NCBI RefSeq assembly: GCF_014898055.3
Contig: NW_026555331.1
Coordinates: 102,384,684-102,448,683, forward strand
DNA from: Talpa occidentalis
Taxonomy: Eukaryota > Chordata > Mammalia > Eulipotyphla > Talpidae
DNA length: 64,000 nt
Reading direction: 5' to 3'
Shown: positions 1 to 11,381 of the stretch, piece by piece
How positions within the stretch are numbered: position 1 is the first letter of the stretch
How the letters are laid out: each line of letters opens with the position of its first letter
Notes under the pieces: model-generated
Seen by the model: the letters and a program-made list of their open reading frames with translations, nothing else
Databases searched by the model: none
What the model was told of the DNA's origin: nothing
Program-made: the position numbers and the translations under genes

Positions 1-262
1 GCAAGGGGATAAGCACCACACTATGAAGAAATCCATGGCCTCTGCAGCATGAATTCAATCCCCGGCCGGTCAGGGAGAAACCCACATGGCGAGGCAGACC
101 TCTCCTATCTCGCCCACTGCTCCCCTTCTCAGTTTATTTCAGTCGGTCTGCCTGTTCTGTTCCCCACTCTGTCTCTGATGGATCCTCTCACTCCCACCCC
201 CACCCCGCATATCTAGCCTGTACCCCAGCTCTTGTATGCATAAATAAATAAATATTTAAAAA
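1..262 (+). mobile_element. tRNA-derived SINE, cut by window edge
   Basis: Older SINE subfamily (GTATGCATAAATAAATAAAT tail, CACTATGAAGAA head). The B-box region reads TTCAATCCCCGGCC. The first bases of the element lie outside the window. Confidence 0.85.
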
Positions 263-847
263 ATGCAGGAATTTTACAATTGTATAAAACATAAGTTAAA
301 GTCTATAACTTTAAGTTTGTTGTAGAGACTATTAACCAAGTGGTATTTGATAATGAGTGAAATCAGATTTGAAGCATTCGGTACTTCTTGGCAGATGTGA
401 CTATTTTTAAATGGAGAAAAATCAGTCTTAGTCCTTGTCTAGAAGGTATATTGGGAAACCTCTTCAAGGTTTGCATCAGCAGAAAAAGGGACCATAGATA
501 ATTAAGCAGCATCTCTTGATTGCTTCCATTAACAGTGATTTTCATCAATTTCTTCACATTTTTGTGGCCAAAGAAAATTACAGGGTCAGACCTAATGTCA
601 ATGATGGGGATGTGTAATGTTTCTGTGTGTCTAGATAAAAAGGGCACTGGAAATATTTGTGAGTTCTAGGGATGTCATTCATCGTATTCTTTTATAATTT
701 CACCTATCTCTAAATTTTACCTTCAATTTGCCAGTCTCTTACACAGCCACACAGCAGATTTTTGTAAAATACGAATATGACATGAGTCTTCCTTGAAATC
801 CACCATGTATCCTTGTTCCAAATTCTTACTTTGAAAATTCCCTTCAG

Positions 848-1116
848 GGCCTCCCCGGTGGCACAGTGGTTGAGCTCTGGGTTGCGAAGCTGCCCACAGC
901 CTCTGCAGCACCAGTTCTATCCCCGGCCACCGGGCGAGGGTCCCATATGGCGCTCAAACCTCTCCTGCCTCCCGCTGCTCCCCTCAGCAGTGTACTTCAT
1001 CAGTCTGTCTGTTCTGCTCCCTGCTCTGGCTCTGGTGAATTCTCTTACCCTCCCGCGCTTCTGACTGTGCCCAGTGCTTGTATAAATAAATAAATAAATC
1101 TTAAAAAAAAAAAAAA
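848..1116 (+). mobile_element. tRNA-derived SINE
   Basis: Full-length copy of the dominant SINE: tRNA-like head (GGTGGCACAGTGGTTGAGC, B-box GTTCTATCC), unique body and (TAAA)n tail. Flanked by the perfect 15-bp duplication GAAAATTCCCTTCAG at 833-847 and 1117-1131. Confidence 0.95.
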
Positions 1117-1275
1117 GAAAATTCCCTTCAGAATCTGATCTTTCTTAATCCTGTCCTACAGTCAGCTCACTCTCGAATTACTTGCAGTCTCCCAACTTTG
1201 CTATTTCTGGTTCCTATACCTTTCTACCTAATTTCCCCATATCAAGTTTTGTTCTTTTTTGGTAAGCTTTGTGTA

Positions 1276-1840
1276 TCAGTCAAGGTTCAATAAGGAAACA
1301 GAAACCATACCCATTATTTGAACATTATTTGAACACACCCAAATTTAATGCCAGGATTATTAACAAGTAGAGTATGATTAAGTGCTAAATGAGGGAGATA
1401 TGAACTTCTTGGAAGAGAGTATGGCTGTCATGGTTACACACAGTCTTCAGAAAGAGGAGAAACTTGCCAGAGGTGCTGGATGGTAGTGCTATCTAGAAAT
1501 GCTCTGCTATTGTTGGAGAGTGTGTCGCTGGTCAGAACTGCCTGTAGAGTTGCCTGCCATCACTGGAGAGAGTAGCATGCATGTGGCTGCTGGTGGAAAG
1601 ACAGTCTGGAACTCTCTATGTGGCTGCTGTGCTTTTGTGCTGAATAATAGTAATAGAAGACCAGCAGCTGAATCTGAAGTGTCTTCCTGTCACTGCTGTC
1701 TTATAGAGTCACTCTGGTGCCTTCTATTGATGAAGTTTTAAATTTCATCAGCTGACCAATGGGGAAAGATTTGCAGGGTCCAACTCAGTGTTACAAAACT
1801 TGGAAAGAAGAGCTAATAAATTGGTAACCTGTACAGCTTA
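1276..1840. repeat. Unassigned old interspersed repeat, copy A
   Basis: Shares an opening motif (TGTATCAGTCAAGGTTCAAT) and a later motif (GTGCCTTCTATTGATGAAG) with 16829-17400 at similar spacing, so the two are diverged copies of one repeat. Family not recognised. Confidence 0.5.
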
Positions 1841-1896
1841 GTAATAATAATTATTATTATTCAACATATACTATATACCACATGCTGTGATACAGT

Positions 1897-1952
1897 CGTG
1901 TGTGTGTGTGTGTGTGTGCGCGCGTGCGCGCGCGTGTGCGCGCGTGTGTGTG
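1897..1952. repeat. Alternating (TG)n/(CG)n microsatellite
   Basis: 56 bp of unbroken alternating purine and pyrimidine, mixing TG and CG steps. It has Z-DNA-forming potential and an unusually dense CpG content for this AT-rich region. Confidence 0.95.
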
Positions 1953-2694
1953 ATTTGAAATCCTATGAGATACATATTATGCCCATTTGACATATGAGAA
2001 ATGATCCGGGTTTGTCTGGCTAAGAGTCTTATCCTCTCTGTTATCCTGATTTTCCATTCTTCTCTGTAGAAAGGTAAATGTGCCATCTTATCTTCTCCTT
2101 GGTGACATGTGTATGCCCTGTATCATAGTGCTTATATTGCAGTACCTATAGGCTGGTAAGTCTACCTCCCTCGGTAACATATGTATCCCTGGAAAGCAAT
2201 AACTTTCTTTGTTTTTCTATTCATTTAGGGTTTCTAACATTCATCTTTAATATTTGGTACCTAATAGACACTTAAATGTTTGCCAAAAGAATAAATGTTT
2301 AGTTGTTCCACCCTTGAAACCAGTGCAACCACACTATTATCTTGCCAACCAATAGAATCACATAATGTAGGTGCTGAGTAAATCTGTGGAACTGGTTTGA
2401 ATATTTGCCATTGGATTAAGCTAGTCCAGTCGTGTTGAGTCTTGGAATAGGGAAAGCCAGAGATTCCTTTTATTTTTAATTTTTTTTATTTCATAGTTTT
2501 ATTTACTAGTATAACATGCTGGGAAACTATCAATTTTAAATCGCCTTGATATGTTTTTGTGTCTAAGAAAGCTTTGATCCCCAAAAAGTGCTTAACACCT
2601 AGTATAATAGTACAGAGTTAATTCATCCTCATGATAGATTCTGATCTTATCTATAAATTTCCCTTAGGTTCACATTCTACTGATGCTAGTTTTT

Positions 2695-3045
2695 CTTTTT
2701 AAAATTGTATTTTTTTATTGTGGTAACTGTATAAAATTTAGAGATATAGGTTCATACCTCTTCAGATGTATATCACCACACCACACCCACCACCACAGCA
2801 CCATCATCTTTCACCATAGTCCATTCAGCCCCCTTTGCTCCCCATCCCCCCCACCCTGCCTCTCTAGTGGCCTCAGTTCTGCAGTCAGATTCTTCTAGAG
2901 TTTGTTTTGATTTAGTTTTGTCTGTATCTTTACTTTGTTTCTTTATATACTACATATGAGTGAAATCATTCCGTATTTGTCCTGACTTATTTTACTTAGC
3001 GTAATCCCCTTGAGTTCTGTTCTTGGGGTTGCAGATACCGCTGCC
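2695..3045 (-). mobile_element. LINE-1 fragment
   Basis: Antisense L1 3' region: CATACCTCTTCAGATGTATA, a C-rich block near 2830-2860, then ACTACATATGAGTGAAATCA, complementary to the ORF2 end. Clear duplications are not found. Confidence 0.75.
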
Positions 3046-5097
3046 AGTTTTTCAAGCAAGAAACTTTGCCGTCACCCTGGTACCTCTCTTTTACTCATAT
3101 TCCTTATTCAATTTTTAACATATTCATCAGCTCTACTTTCAGAATATACTTGGAATCTGGCTACTTCACACAATCTCTTCCTCTCCTACTCCGGTTCATT
3201 GCCCTATTATCTATTCTCTGCATTATTTAAAGTCTCCTAACTAATCCAGTTTCCTTTCTTGTCATCTATAACCTGTGCTCCATCCAGAGGCCAAAGGAAC
3301 AATTTTAGGTCTATTATCTTGCCATTAGTTTTCTACTTCATCTATTCTTGTTCCTTACTCCTTTCCTCCCTTTTGTATTAATCAAGAATTTATTATTCAT
3401 CTCCTCCATTAACCTTTTTGATAATAACCTTTATTGGTTACTCAAGAAATTGCAAAATGCTTTCTAACTTTATTACAGTTTATTTAAATTAGTACTTTTA
3501 TCACATCCGGGGCAATGAAAGAGACATCTGAAATACCTGCTACCTCCAGCCCCCGGGGACACATCCCAAACCCCTGCCATCTCCTATTCTGGGCTGAGGC
3601 ATCTAAGACACTTGCTACCTCCCGTAAAGGAATTCTTTACAACAGAAATTCATATTCGAGTCTCCTGGAGGTGATCTTTTCATGCCTATTGTACAGGTCC
3701 TCTTTTGTGCTTATTACCCCTCATTGGTACCAGCCCCTTGACTATCCCAATAAGAATATAAGCAACACCCGAAAACCATCCTTACTGAAGCACATTAAAA
3801 AAGTAAAAAATTTAGAGAGAGAAGAACCCAGCACAAAAGTCAGAACCAAAAATCCCTGAAGGAGTCCTGATTCAGTGGATGGTTTAATATACAAAAATCA
3901 ATTTGATTCATGTACCAGGCAATTTGACAACAGAAAATACTTTAAAAGCCTTTGGATATCAGGAAACATCCTGAGGGCTCTGTGGTTAAGAAGGAGGAGG
4001 AAGGGAAAGGGACAAGGAGATGCAAGATATGGTGGTGGGGGAATAAAATAAAGTAGAAAAAAATTTCACCAAAATAAATTTTAACCAACTAACAAAAATA
4101 TAATTGCACTGGGATAATAAACAAAAAATTGGAACTGTCCCGGGAAACTGGGATGCCACCCCAATAATAAGCCTCGTAGAAATCTTTTTAGACTTTGTCT
4201 ATGTCTATGTATTTTTTTGCTAAACATAAAATAAATTCCACAAGAAGAGTGCTAAGGTTTGAGAAGTCAATTAGTACAACTTTACTGTCCATGCAGAAAT
4301 GATGTCTGCAATATTCCTGATGTGTAACTATCAAGTCTTTATTGAAACACCTTTACAAGGCTCAAATTTGTCAGATCTCGGCCGATCTAATTGTTAGAAG
4401 TTTTTTTTCTTCAAACTTGCCAATCTGTATCTTTCACCAATAGGCAATAATACAGAAGCCCTCTCGCCTGTGACTAGTCCTGATTTTAAAGTTCAGGATT
4501 TTCATTAGTCCCAAAGAGGTGATCCTTCTGCTCTGTCTCATTTCCCAGCTTTTCTGTATAGCTATGCTGTGTTTATTAGTATTTTTTTTATGCTGTGTTT
4601 ATTAGTATTAAACAGTGCCTGCACACCTGAAAAGAGGGAGAGTAGGTTTGAGTAGGGTAACAAACAAGGCCTCAGAAGTGATTCAGTATCCTGAGTAGGG
4701 TCATGCATGACTACAATGTACAGTCTTGTCAGATTTGATTGGCAAGTGAAAGGCTCATGTATCAGAGAAATCATTCACTGTAGTGATGTATCACCCTTGG
4801 CTGCATGCCAGCTGTACTCCTCCATCAGGCTGCCAACATTGCCCTCTTGCTGACCTATGATGTAGGACATAGCCAAGATTGACAGGGAGAGAAGGTTTAA
4901 GGTACAGTTGTTAAAATGTCACCATCCAGACTGAAGTCCAAACAGCGTAATTTACCATGATGCATTTTAATTAATGAAATGAAAAAGAGGTTGTGATTTC
5001 TAATCAAAGAAAGTAAAGCTTTACTTATTAAAAAGCTAATGGGTTAATTGGGCGGGAAACAAAAGTGAATTAGGTCAAAAAGATATATATTTTTAAA
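3046..5097. other. Intergenic, no gene seen
   Basis: The longest open frame (114 codons at 3515-3859) resembles no protein and shows no splice or promoter context. Nothing else but the 21-bp repeat at 4563. Confidence 0.7.
4563..4609. repeat. 21-bp direct repeat around an oligo-T
   Basis: A 21-bp unit (TATGCTGTGTTTATTAGTAT plus T) occurs at 4563-4583 and 4589-4609, separated by TTTTT. It has the form of a target-site duplication around almost nothing. Confidence 0.9.
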
Positions 5098-5300
5098 AGA
5101 TTTATTTATTTATGCATACGGGGTGGGTGGTTAGAGGATTCACCAGAGACAGAGTGGGGAGCAGAACAGGTGAATCGACTGAACTACACTGCTGAAGGGA
5201 GCAGCGGGTGAGACAGGAGCGGTCTGCTGCAGGACATGTGGGTTAGTGGATAGCTTCACAGTGCTAAAATCTAACCCCTTGCACCACCAGGGAGGCCCCC
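5098..5300 (-). mobile_element. tRNA-derived SINE
   Basis: Antisense older-subfamily copy (AAAAGATTTATTTATTTATG ... CACCACCAGGGAGGCCC), somewhat shortened. Flanked by imperfect AAAGATATAT repeats. Confidence 0.9.
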
Positions 5301-5507
5301 CAGAAAGATATATTAAGAGGAAACTAAAGACATCTTTACCAAAATTAGATCTACTTTTGGTTTGTATAAAAGGAAATACACATAGAAAATGAAGACTCTT
5401 TTAAATATTAGCATTTTATTACTTTGTGATCTCAGTGACTATTTCAATTTTAAAGTAAATACAATCTTTGCTTTTGACTGCAGATATTTTAATGTAAAAA
5501 AGATCTT

Positions 5508-5642
5508 TTTATTGAAGCAACACTGGCTTACAGCACTGTATATGATTCAGGGGTACAGGATCACACCTCTTCAGATGTATGTCAACACATCACACTCACC
5601 ACCAAGGCACCCATAGTCCACCGTGGTCCACACTTTGATCTC
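5508..5642 (-). mobile_element. 5'-truncated LINE-1 fragment
   Basis: Antisense L1 tail flanked by the 15-bp duplication TGTAAAAAAGATCTT at 5493-5507 and 5643-5657. It shares CACCTCTTCAGATGTAT with the fragment near 2.7 kb. Confidence 0.85.
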
Positions 5643-5657
5643 TGTAAAAAAGATCTT

Positions 5658-7723
5658 GCTGATTTTCGATAGGTAATTTGTTTTAAGTATATGCTTTTCC
5701 TTAAGGATGTACTGATTCCCTGATGTTAATTTATGTAACTCACAGCTAGGCTAGATTTGCAAAAATATTTACTTTTACTTAATATTCATTTTTAGTTACA
5801 TTATTTTAAAAATTTCAAGTTTAGTTAACTGGGTCTTAAGTGTACAGTGTGTTGTAAAGTATAAAACAAGAGGATTGTAAATATTTTTGTTGTGATGGTG
5901 GTAATGATAATTTTTTGTTTTTTTAACAACATTTTATTATTTTTATATTAATTATTGTTATTGTTATTTTGATCTAAGAAATTTTAAATTATGTACAAAT
6001 GTTGAGCAATTTCTGCCCTCTAGTGGTTCAAAATATTTTTGCAGTATTGGTAACACTTCAGTGCTTTAACGTTATAAGGAAAAGCTCCGTGATATTTTAA
6101 AAGCGGTTTGAAAATTATGTGGCTGCATTGCTGAGCTAATTAATATTGTTGCATATTTTAAGAAGGAGAAACAGCATTTTTTAAGTTTCCTGCTAATCAC
6201 AACACACCAATACCTGGAAATCAGACAAAAAGTAAAATACTCCTTTTTAGATAGTTTTTCTTCAGGTTAGAAATTATATTCCTCCATAAAGACAGTATTA
6301 ATTAATACAACTTTGTCAAATTAATAATTTAATTCTACTTTCTGTAGTAATAGTGATTTTCCTGTTTGGTTCCTTTCAGACTTTAATTCCTATTTAGGTA
6401 GAGATAATGTGTGATAATACTTTACATTTCCTAAGTTATATACGTAGTATTATTATGTATTCCATTATGTAGAATTAAACAAACCAACCAACAATCAAAT
6501 TCCTAGAGACAGGGAAAAGATTGGTGGTTGCCGGAGATAAGATCTTGGGGATGAGCAAAATGAATGAAGGTGAAAAGATAAAGTTTCCAATTACAAGATA
6601 AATAATTACTAGAGATGTGATATACACTTGGTGACTATAGTTAACAGTATCTTATATTTGAAAGATGCTAGGAGGATACATTTTAAAAGCTTTCATCACA
6701 TATATACTTTATAACTGTGTATGGTGATGTTAGCTAAACTTACTGTTGCAAGATATCAAATCATTACAGATATCAAATCATTATGTTCCACATCTAAAAC
6801 TAATGCAATGTCATATACAATGTATCTCAATAAAAAAAGAAATTCTGATCTGGCCAAAAAAAATATTAAAATGAAAAAAATATTAAAATGCTACTTAGCT
6901 TATGAAACAAGGAAGTGAGCTTGTAGATCCTGGGCTTGTAGAGATCTGTCTAGTTCATGCTCTTTTTTTCCTTCCCTTGGTAATAATGGCTGGAGCAATG
7001 TGTCCAAAGAAGAAACTGAATTTCCCAGCTTCCCTTACGGGTTGGGGTGGCCAATGACATGAAAAAGGAAGGTGTTGGATGGCGACATTTAAAGGGGCCC
7101 TTCAGAAAAACGGCACCTTTTTGCCTTGCCACTTTGCTCTGGAAGGGTTGTGATGACCTGGTGGGGGTCTTGGGCTTAGGAGAGTGGAGCAGAAAGATGG
7201 CAGAGGTCTGAATCCTTGATGGCTAGAATTCCCACAGTAGCCCAGAGCTACTTCCTTCTAAACATTCTTATGTGAAGTTGAAAAAAAAAAACCACTTCTC
7301 TTGGCTAAAATAATGTTATTTGCAACTGCATCCTAATTTGACTTGGGTCTTGAAGGATTTTGGTGGGTAGAAAAATGGCCTTTTTCTATCCATGAACTAA
7401 AAGAAATAGCATGAACAAAGGTATGGAAATGTGAAAGTGTGTGTTTTCAGGGAACATCATACAATTTGGCATGTTCATTAAATAATATGTTTTCCAAAGG
7501 ACAAGTGTCATATAATGTTTGCAGGAAGATATTTACAGGGAAAAGAGAAAGCCACCCATGAAAAAGTGGAGGCCAGTGCTCTCACCTTCTTCCTATTTCA
7601 TTTTGTTGGTCACACTTAGGTGAACACTGACCTTTCATTTTTCTCACTAAAAATTGGTCCCAGAATCAGTACATTTCCCCCCTTTTTGTATTTCTCAAGG
7701 TCACTGTCATAGTGTGTTGTAAG
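5658..7723. other. Intergenic, no gene seen
   Basis: AT-rich sequence holding only the L1 3' end at 6475-6845. Confidence 0.7.
6475..6845 (+). mobile_element. LINE-1 3' end (L1MA-type)
   Basis: Sense L1 3' UTR with GATTGGTGGTTGCCGGAGAT, TTGGTGACTATAGTTAACAG and a terminal CTCAATAAAAAA. A 17-bp unit (AGATATCAAATCATTAC) is duplicated in tandem near 6752-6785. Confidence 0.75.
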
Positions 7724-7738
7724 AAATGTGGATTTGAA

Positions 7739-7993
7739 GGCCTCCCCTGGTGGCGCAGCGGTTGAGCGCTGGGTTGCGAAGCTGCCTGCAGCCTCTGCAG
7801 CACCAGTTTGTCCCCGGCCGCCGGTGAGAGTCCCACAGAGCTTGCAGACCTCCCCTGCTGCCCGCTGCTCCCCTCAGCAGTGTACTTCGTCAGTCTGCCT
7901 GCTCTGCTCTCCCCTCTGACTTTGGTGAATTCTCTCACCCTCCCACGCTCTGACTGTACCCAGTGCTTTTATAAATAAATAAATCTTTAAAAA
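7739..7993 (+). mobile_element. tRNA-derived SINE
   Basis: Full-length copy with the duplication AAATGTGGATTTGAA (7724-7738) repeated with one mismatch at 7994-8008. Younger subfamily. Confidence 0.95.
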
Positions 7994-8434
7994 AAATGTG
8001 GATCTGAAATGGCGTGGACGTCCCCTCTCCATGGCAACTGTTGAGTAGAACATTGGTCGGGTTCCCAGCTTTCCTCTGAAGCCCCCACACATCATTCACC
8101 TTTGTAGACTGGCTGAGGTTTAGGTTAGGACAAATCCAAATGGAATTTTCTTGGGGAAGGAAAGTGTTGGAAGAGAGGAAGAGGGGTGTATGGGATATGT
8201 TGGGGCATGCCCCCAGGAGAACTCGTTGAGGAGCACAACATCATTACCAATCTCCTTATTCTATGTTTCTGCAACAAGCGAGTGTTTAGAGGACGGTGGG
8301 GCTAATCCTCTTGAGTGATTCTGATTGTTTTTGAGTTATGTTCTCAACACTTAAATGACCAGTCAGATAACAGTCTTCATTTAGAAATTGAATTAGATAT
8401 TAGTTTAAAATAATTCAATAAATCAAAAATTTCT

Positions 8435-8699
8435 TTTTTTAAAAAAGATTTATTTAATTATGCATTCAAGAACTGGGGTACAGGCCAGAGGTGGTGAGAG
8501 GATTCACCAGAAACAGGGTGGGGAACAGAACAGGCAGACTGACTGAAATACACTGCTGAAGGGAGCAGTGGGCGAGACAGGAGAGGTCTGTTGCGCCATG
8601 AGGATCACCAGCTTGGCCGGGAATCAAACTCATGCTGCAGTGGCTGCGGATAGCTTCATAGTGCTGTGTATTAACCCCTTGTGCCACCAGGGAGACCCC
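8435..8699 (-). mobile_element. tRNA-derived SINE
   Basis: Antisense older-subfamily copy with the perfect 15-bp duplication AAATCAAAAATTTCT at 8420-8434 and 8700-8714. Confidence 0.95.
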
Positions 8700-8714
8700 A
8701 AATCAAAAATTTCT

Positions 8715-10225
8715 ATTACAGTGATTCTTAAATGTTGTGGGATCACAAACCCCACTGAGAATTTACCCAAGAACACTGAACTCTCCCCAGAATACACACA
8801 TATATGTAATGATTCAGAGAAAACATCATTTTCAGCAACAGTAAGCATTCCTTATAAGGAGAGTCCACCTTTGTTGCAAAGGGTATCAAAAGTGAAGTTT
8901 TTAACTCAAAGGCCAACATCTGGTAGACATAAAATTCCAAAGTGACATCACCATTTGCAGACTTTTTGAAGGTAGTGTTTGGAATGTGTTTCCCTAGTCC
9001 TCAATTCCCTTACCTACTTGGAGACTTTTAAAAAACAGGATTGGGTTTTGTGAAGAGATTTATTTGGAGAGCATTGTTACTGTGCTGTGAGCGCCCCATG
9101 GAGCATCAAGGGACCAAGTGGCCTTTGGTTCATTTATTAGCCTGGCAGAATGGTGCATATTTTCTCTAGTGCTAAGAATTGGTGACAGGACCAAACCTGG
9201 CGGTATGGAGGCACTGAGTGCCTGACATTATGAAAATCAGGAGTGGGAAGGGCCAGGTACCCCTTCAGGATTTACAGGGGGCAGGGCAGAGCCACACCAA
9301 CCCCTGCCTGCCTTTGTTTGTGTCCCTCCCAGCTGTACATGAGAAGTTAGCTTGGAGGGGCCTGCTGCAGTTGCCCCTCATCCAGAAGCCAAGCAAGGGG
9401 TTCCTAGACAATCACTCAGAGAGAATTAGGTCATGAAGAGAGGTGGCAGTTCATTTCTGACTGCTAGTTTGCCTAGGCGTCGCCCCATTTAAGCAGGGCA
9501 AAGAGGATGGGAAGCAAATGGGTGCAGCAGGGGGGCATATGCAGTTGGCCTTGGCAAGGATGTCTGCTTTTTCTTAGGATTGTGTGGATGCTGAGAAAGT
9601 AGCTGGCCTGAGCTTTACTTTCTGACAATGAGAGGATAGGGGGAGTACTGTTGAATGAGGGTAGTTGGAAAAGATCAAAGAGCATGGTAGGTCAGTGTCC
9701 CCGGGAGTGTGAAGGTTGGCGTTGCACTTCCTGAAGAACTCACTTGCAGAAGATGCAGCTTTAGACAGAGAGGGCAAGACTGCTGCTCTTGCTCCCCCAC
9801 CGACCTCTCCCTCCCCTACTTTCACATCCTGGAAAAGACAGGACAGGAGTGACCTAGAGGTCCACCACATCCCCTCCCACCACCATGCTCTGAGGTGAGA
9901 AGAGGAGGATTCAAGAAAGAGCAGACCTTGTCCCGCATTCACTTCAGGTCCTTCCAGCTACCAGCCCAGCAGGAGTGGGGGAGGGGAAAATTTTGCTTTA
10001 GATATGAGGCTAGCATCTTCAACTGGGCTTGACTAAGTTTTTTAATATCAAGAAGTGACCGAGGAAGTTATAGAGTCTGTCCAGGGTATCATTAAGGGAT
10101 CTCAACCCAGCAGGGAAAGGAGACTCAACGCTGCCTAGCTGGGGCAGGATGGGAGAAAAATAACACCACTTCTGGCTTATACTCCATGGAATTGAGACTG
10201 CTCAATAAGCCAGTTATATTTGATT
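8715..10225. other. Intergenic, no gene seen
   Basis: Moderately GC-rich around 9200-9950. Open frames on both strands there (up to 122 codons) overlap each other and resemble nothing; perhaps old LTR material, but I cannot place it. Confidence 0.6.
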
Positions 10226-10243
10226 AAGAACTTCATATTCTTA

Positions 10244-10386
10244 GTGAAAATCAAAATCAACAAAAAACTATGAACCAGAGACACTTTTTGGGGGTGGGGG
10301 TGGGAGGGGAGGGATTGGGGTCAAAATGGGGGGTTGCAATTGTATGGGGAATATAAAAATAAAATCTATTATTTAAAAAAAAAAAA
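10244..10386 (+). mobile_element. Extremely 5'-truncated young LINE-1 (3' UTR only)
   Basis: 143 bp of L1 3' UTR and A-tail bounded by an 18-bp duplication, AAGAACTTCATATTCTTA, at 10226-10243 and 10387-10404. The sequence is nearly identical to the tail of the L1 at 46.7 kb. It includes a G-rich tract near 10290-10320. Confidence 0.93.
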
Positions 10387-10898
10387 AAGAACTTCATATT
10401 CTTACGACTAAAGTTGAGTTCCTGTACATTTGTGTTGTGGTGTACTATGTTTATAAATTCTTAATTTAAGAGTGATGGGATTTTCCTGTAAATCAAAAAC
10501 TTGAAATTTATTTATATGAGGAGAAAAGACACACTAGAAGGCAAATTTCCAAATATGGAGGAGACACTTAAAGTGGTATCTAATAGTTACTTTTTTTTTA
10601 TCACTATCTTTTTTCTAAAAATTTCAGCCTATCAGAGGGTCACTGTTGATGCATTAAAACAAAGGTACAAAAATCATGTTTGTCAGTCATTTGTTAGTTA
10701 TGTGTGTCAGTGATGTTATTCTGTTTCATCACAGTATTTGATGGGCTACTCTTCTGTTGGATTTTGTCCTTAAATGTAACTCTATGATTTTTACATAGGA
10801 TAGTCATATGACTTCAGTCTACCTTTCTTCTTCCTTTCTTCCTCCCTCCCTCCTTTCCCTTTACCACAGGCTTCTTCAGTATTTGCAATGCTCTTTTT

Positions 10899-11160
10899 TT
10901 TTTTTAAGATTTATTTATTTATTCATACAAGCAGTGGGTACAGTCAGAAGCGCGGGAGGGTGTCAGAATTCACCAGAGCCAGAGTGGGGAACAGAACAGG
11001 CAGACTGACGAAGTACACTGCTGAGGGGAGCAGCGGGCGGCAGGAGAGGTCTGCGCGCCATGTGGGACCCTCGCCCGGCAGCCGGGGATTGAACTGGCGC
11101 TGCAGAGGCTGCGGGCAGCTTCACAACCCAGCACTCAACCACTGCACCACCGGGGAGGCC
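10899..11160 (-). mobile_element. tRNA-derived SINE just past NPVF
   Basis: Younger-subfamily copy in the same orientation as NPVF, flanked by CAATGCTCTTTTT at 10886-10898 and 11161-11173. The right duplication overlaps the putative NPVF AATAAA signal. Confidence 0.95.
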
Positions 11161-11170
11161 CAATGCTCTT

Positions 11171-11176
11171 TTTATT
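11171..11176 (-). terminator. NPVF: Probable NPVF poly(A) signal AATAAA
   Basis: AATAAA on the minus strand, about 140 nt past the NPVF stop codon and the first canonical hexamer downstream. It overlaps the target-site duplication of the SINE that begins about 11 bp further on, so cleavage probably falls in SINE sequence. Confidence 0.5.
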
Positions 11177-11314
11177 TGGACAAAAATTATTTTATCTTTA
11201 CATCATTCTTTAAATTGTTTTTTCTAACCAATCAAAAGAGCGTAGTGACCTTCCTTCCTTGCTGTCTTCATTACAGAGTTCCTTGCAGATTGTATGCACA
11301 GCTTTGTGTCTTCT

Positions 11315-11381
11315 TTAGGGATTAGCTCCAGATTTTTTCAGTTTCAATTCCGCACCATCCATCTTCTTGAATATGAGTCTC
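11315..11381 (-). CDS. NPVF: NPVF coding exon 3
   Basis: Too short to appear as an open frame. Found by homology to the human C-terminus (RRLLFKKIDDAELKQEK); here it reads RRLIFKKMDGAELKLKK and continues SGANP to TAA at 11317-11315. The acceptor ATTTTAG at 11388-11382 completes the AG left by exon 2 into an Arg codon, and the total length is divisible by three. The intron between exons 2 and 3 is about 1.4 kb. Confidence 0.88.

Larger units (their letters stand above)
1117..2694. other. Intergenic, no gene seen
   Basis: Apart from the old repeat and the TG/CG tract this is unremarkable AT-rich sequence. Confidence 0.7.

Noticed and set aside
848..930. tRNA gene (A and B box-like sequences)
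   Set aside because: These lie in the heads of SINEs, with SINE bodies, tails and target duplications around them; no intact cloverleaf is expected.
9574..9942. 122-codon minus-strand frame as a gene
   Set aside because: Opposing open frames overlap it, composition is unlike a conserved protein, and no exon structure is visible.
10888..11325. 145-codon open frame, the longest in the window
   Set aside because: Most of it is antisense SINE translated through, running on into the NPVF 3' flank. No protein resemblance.
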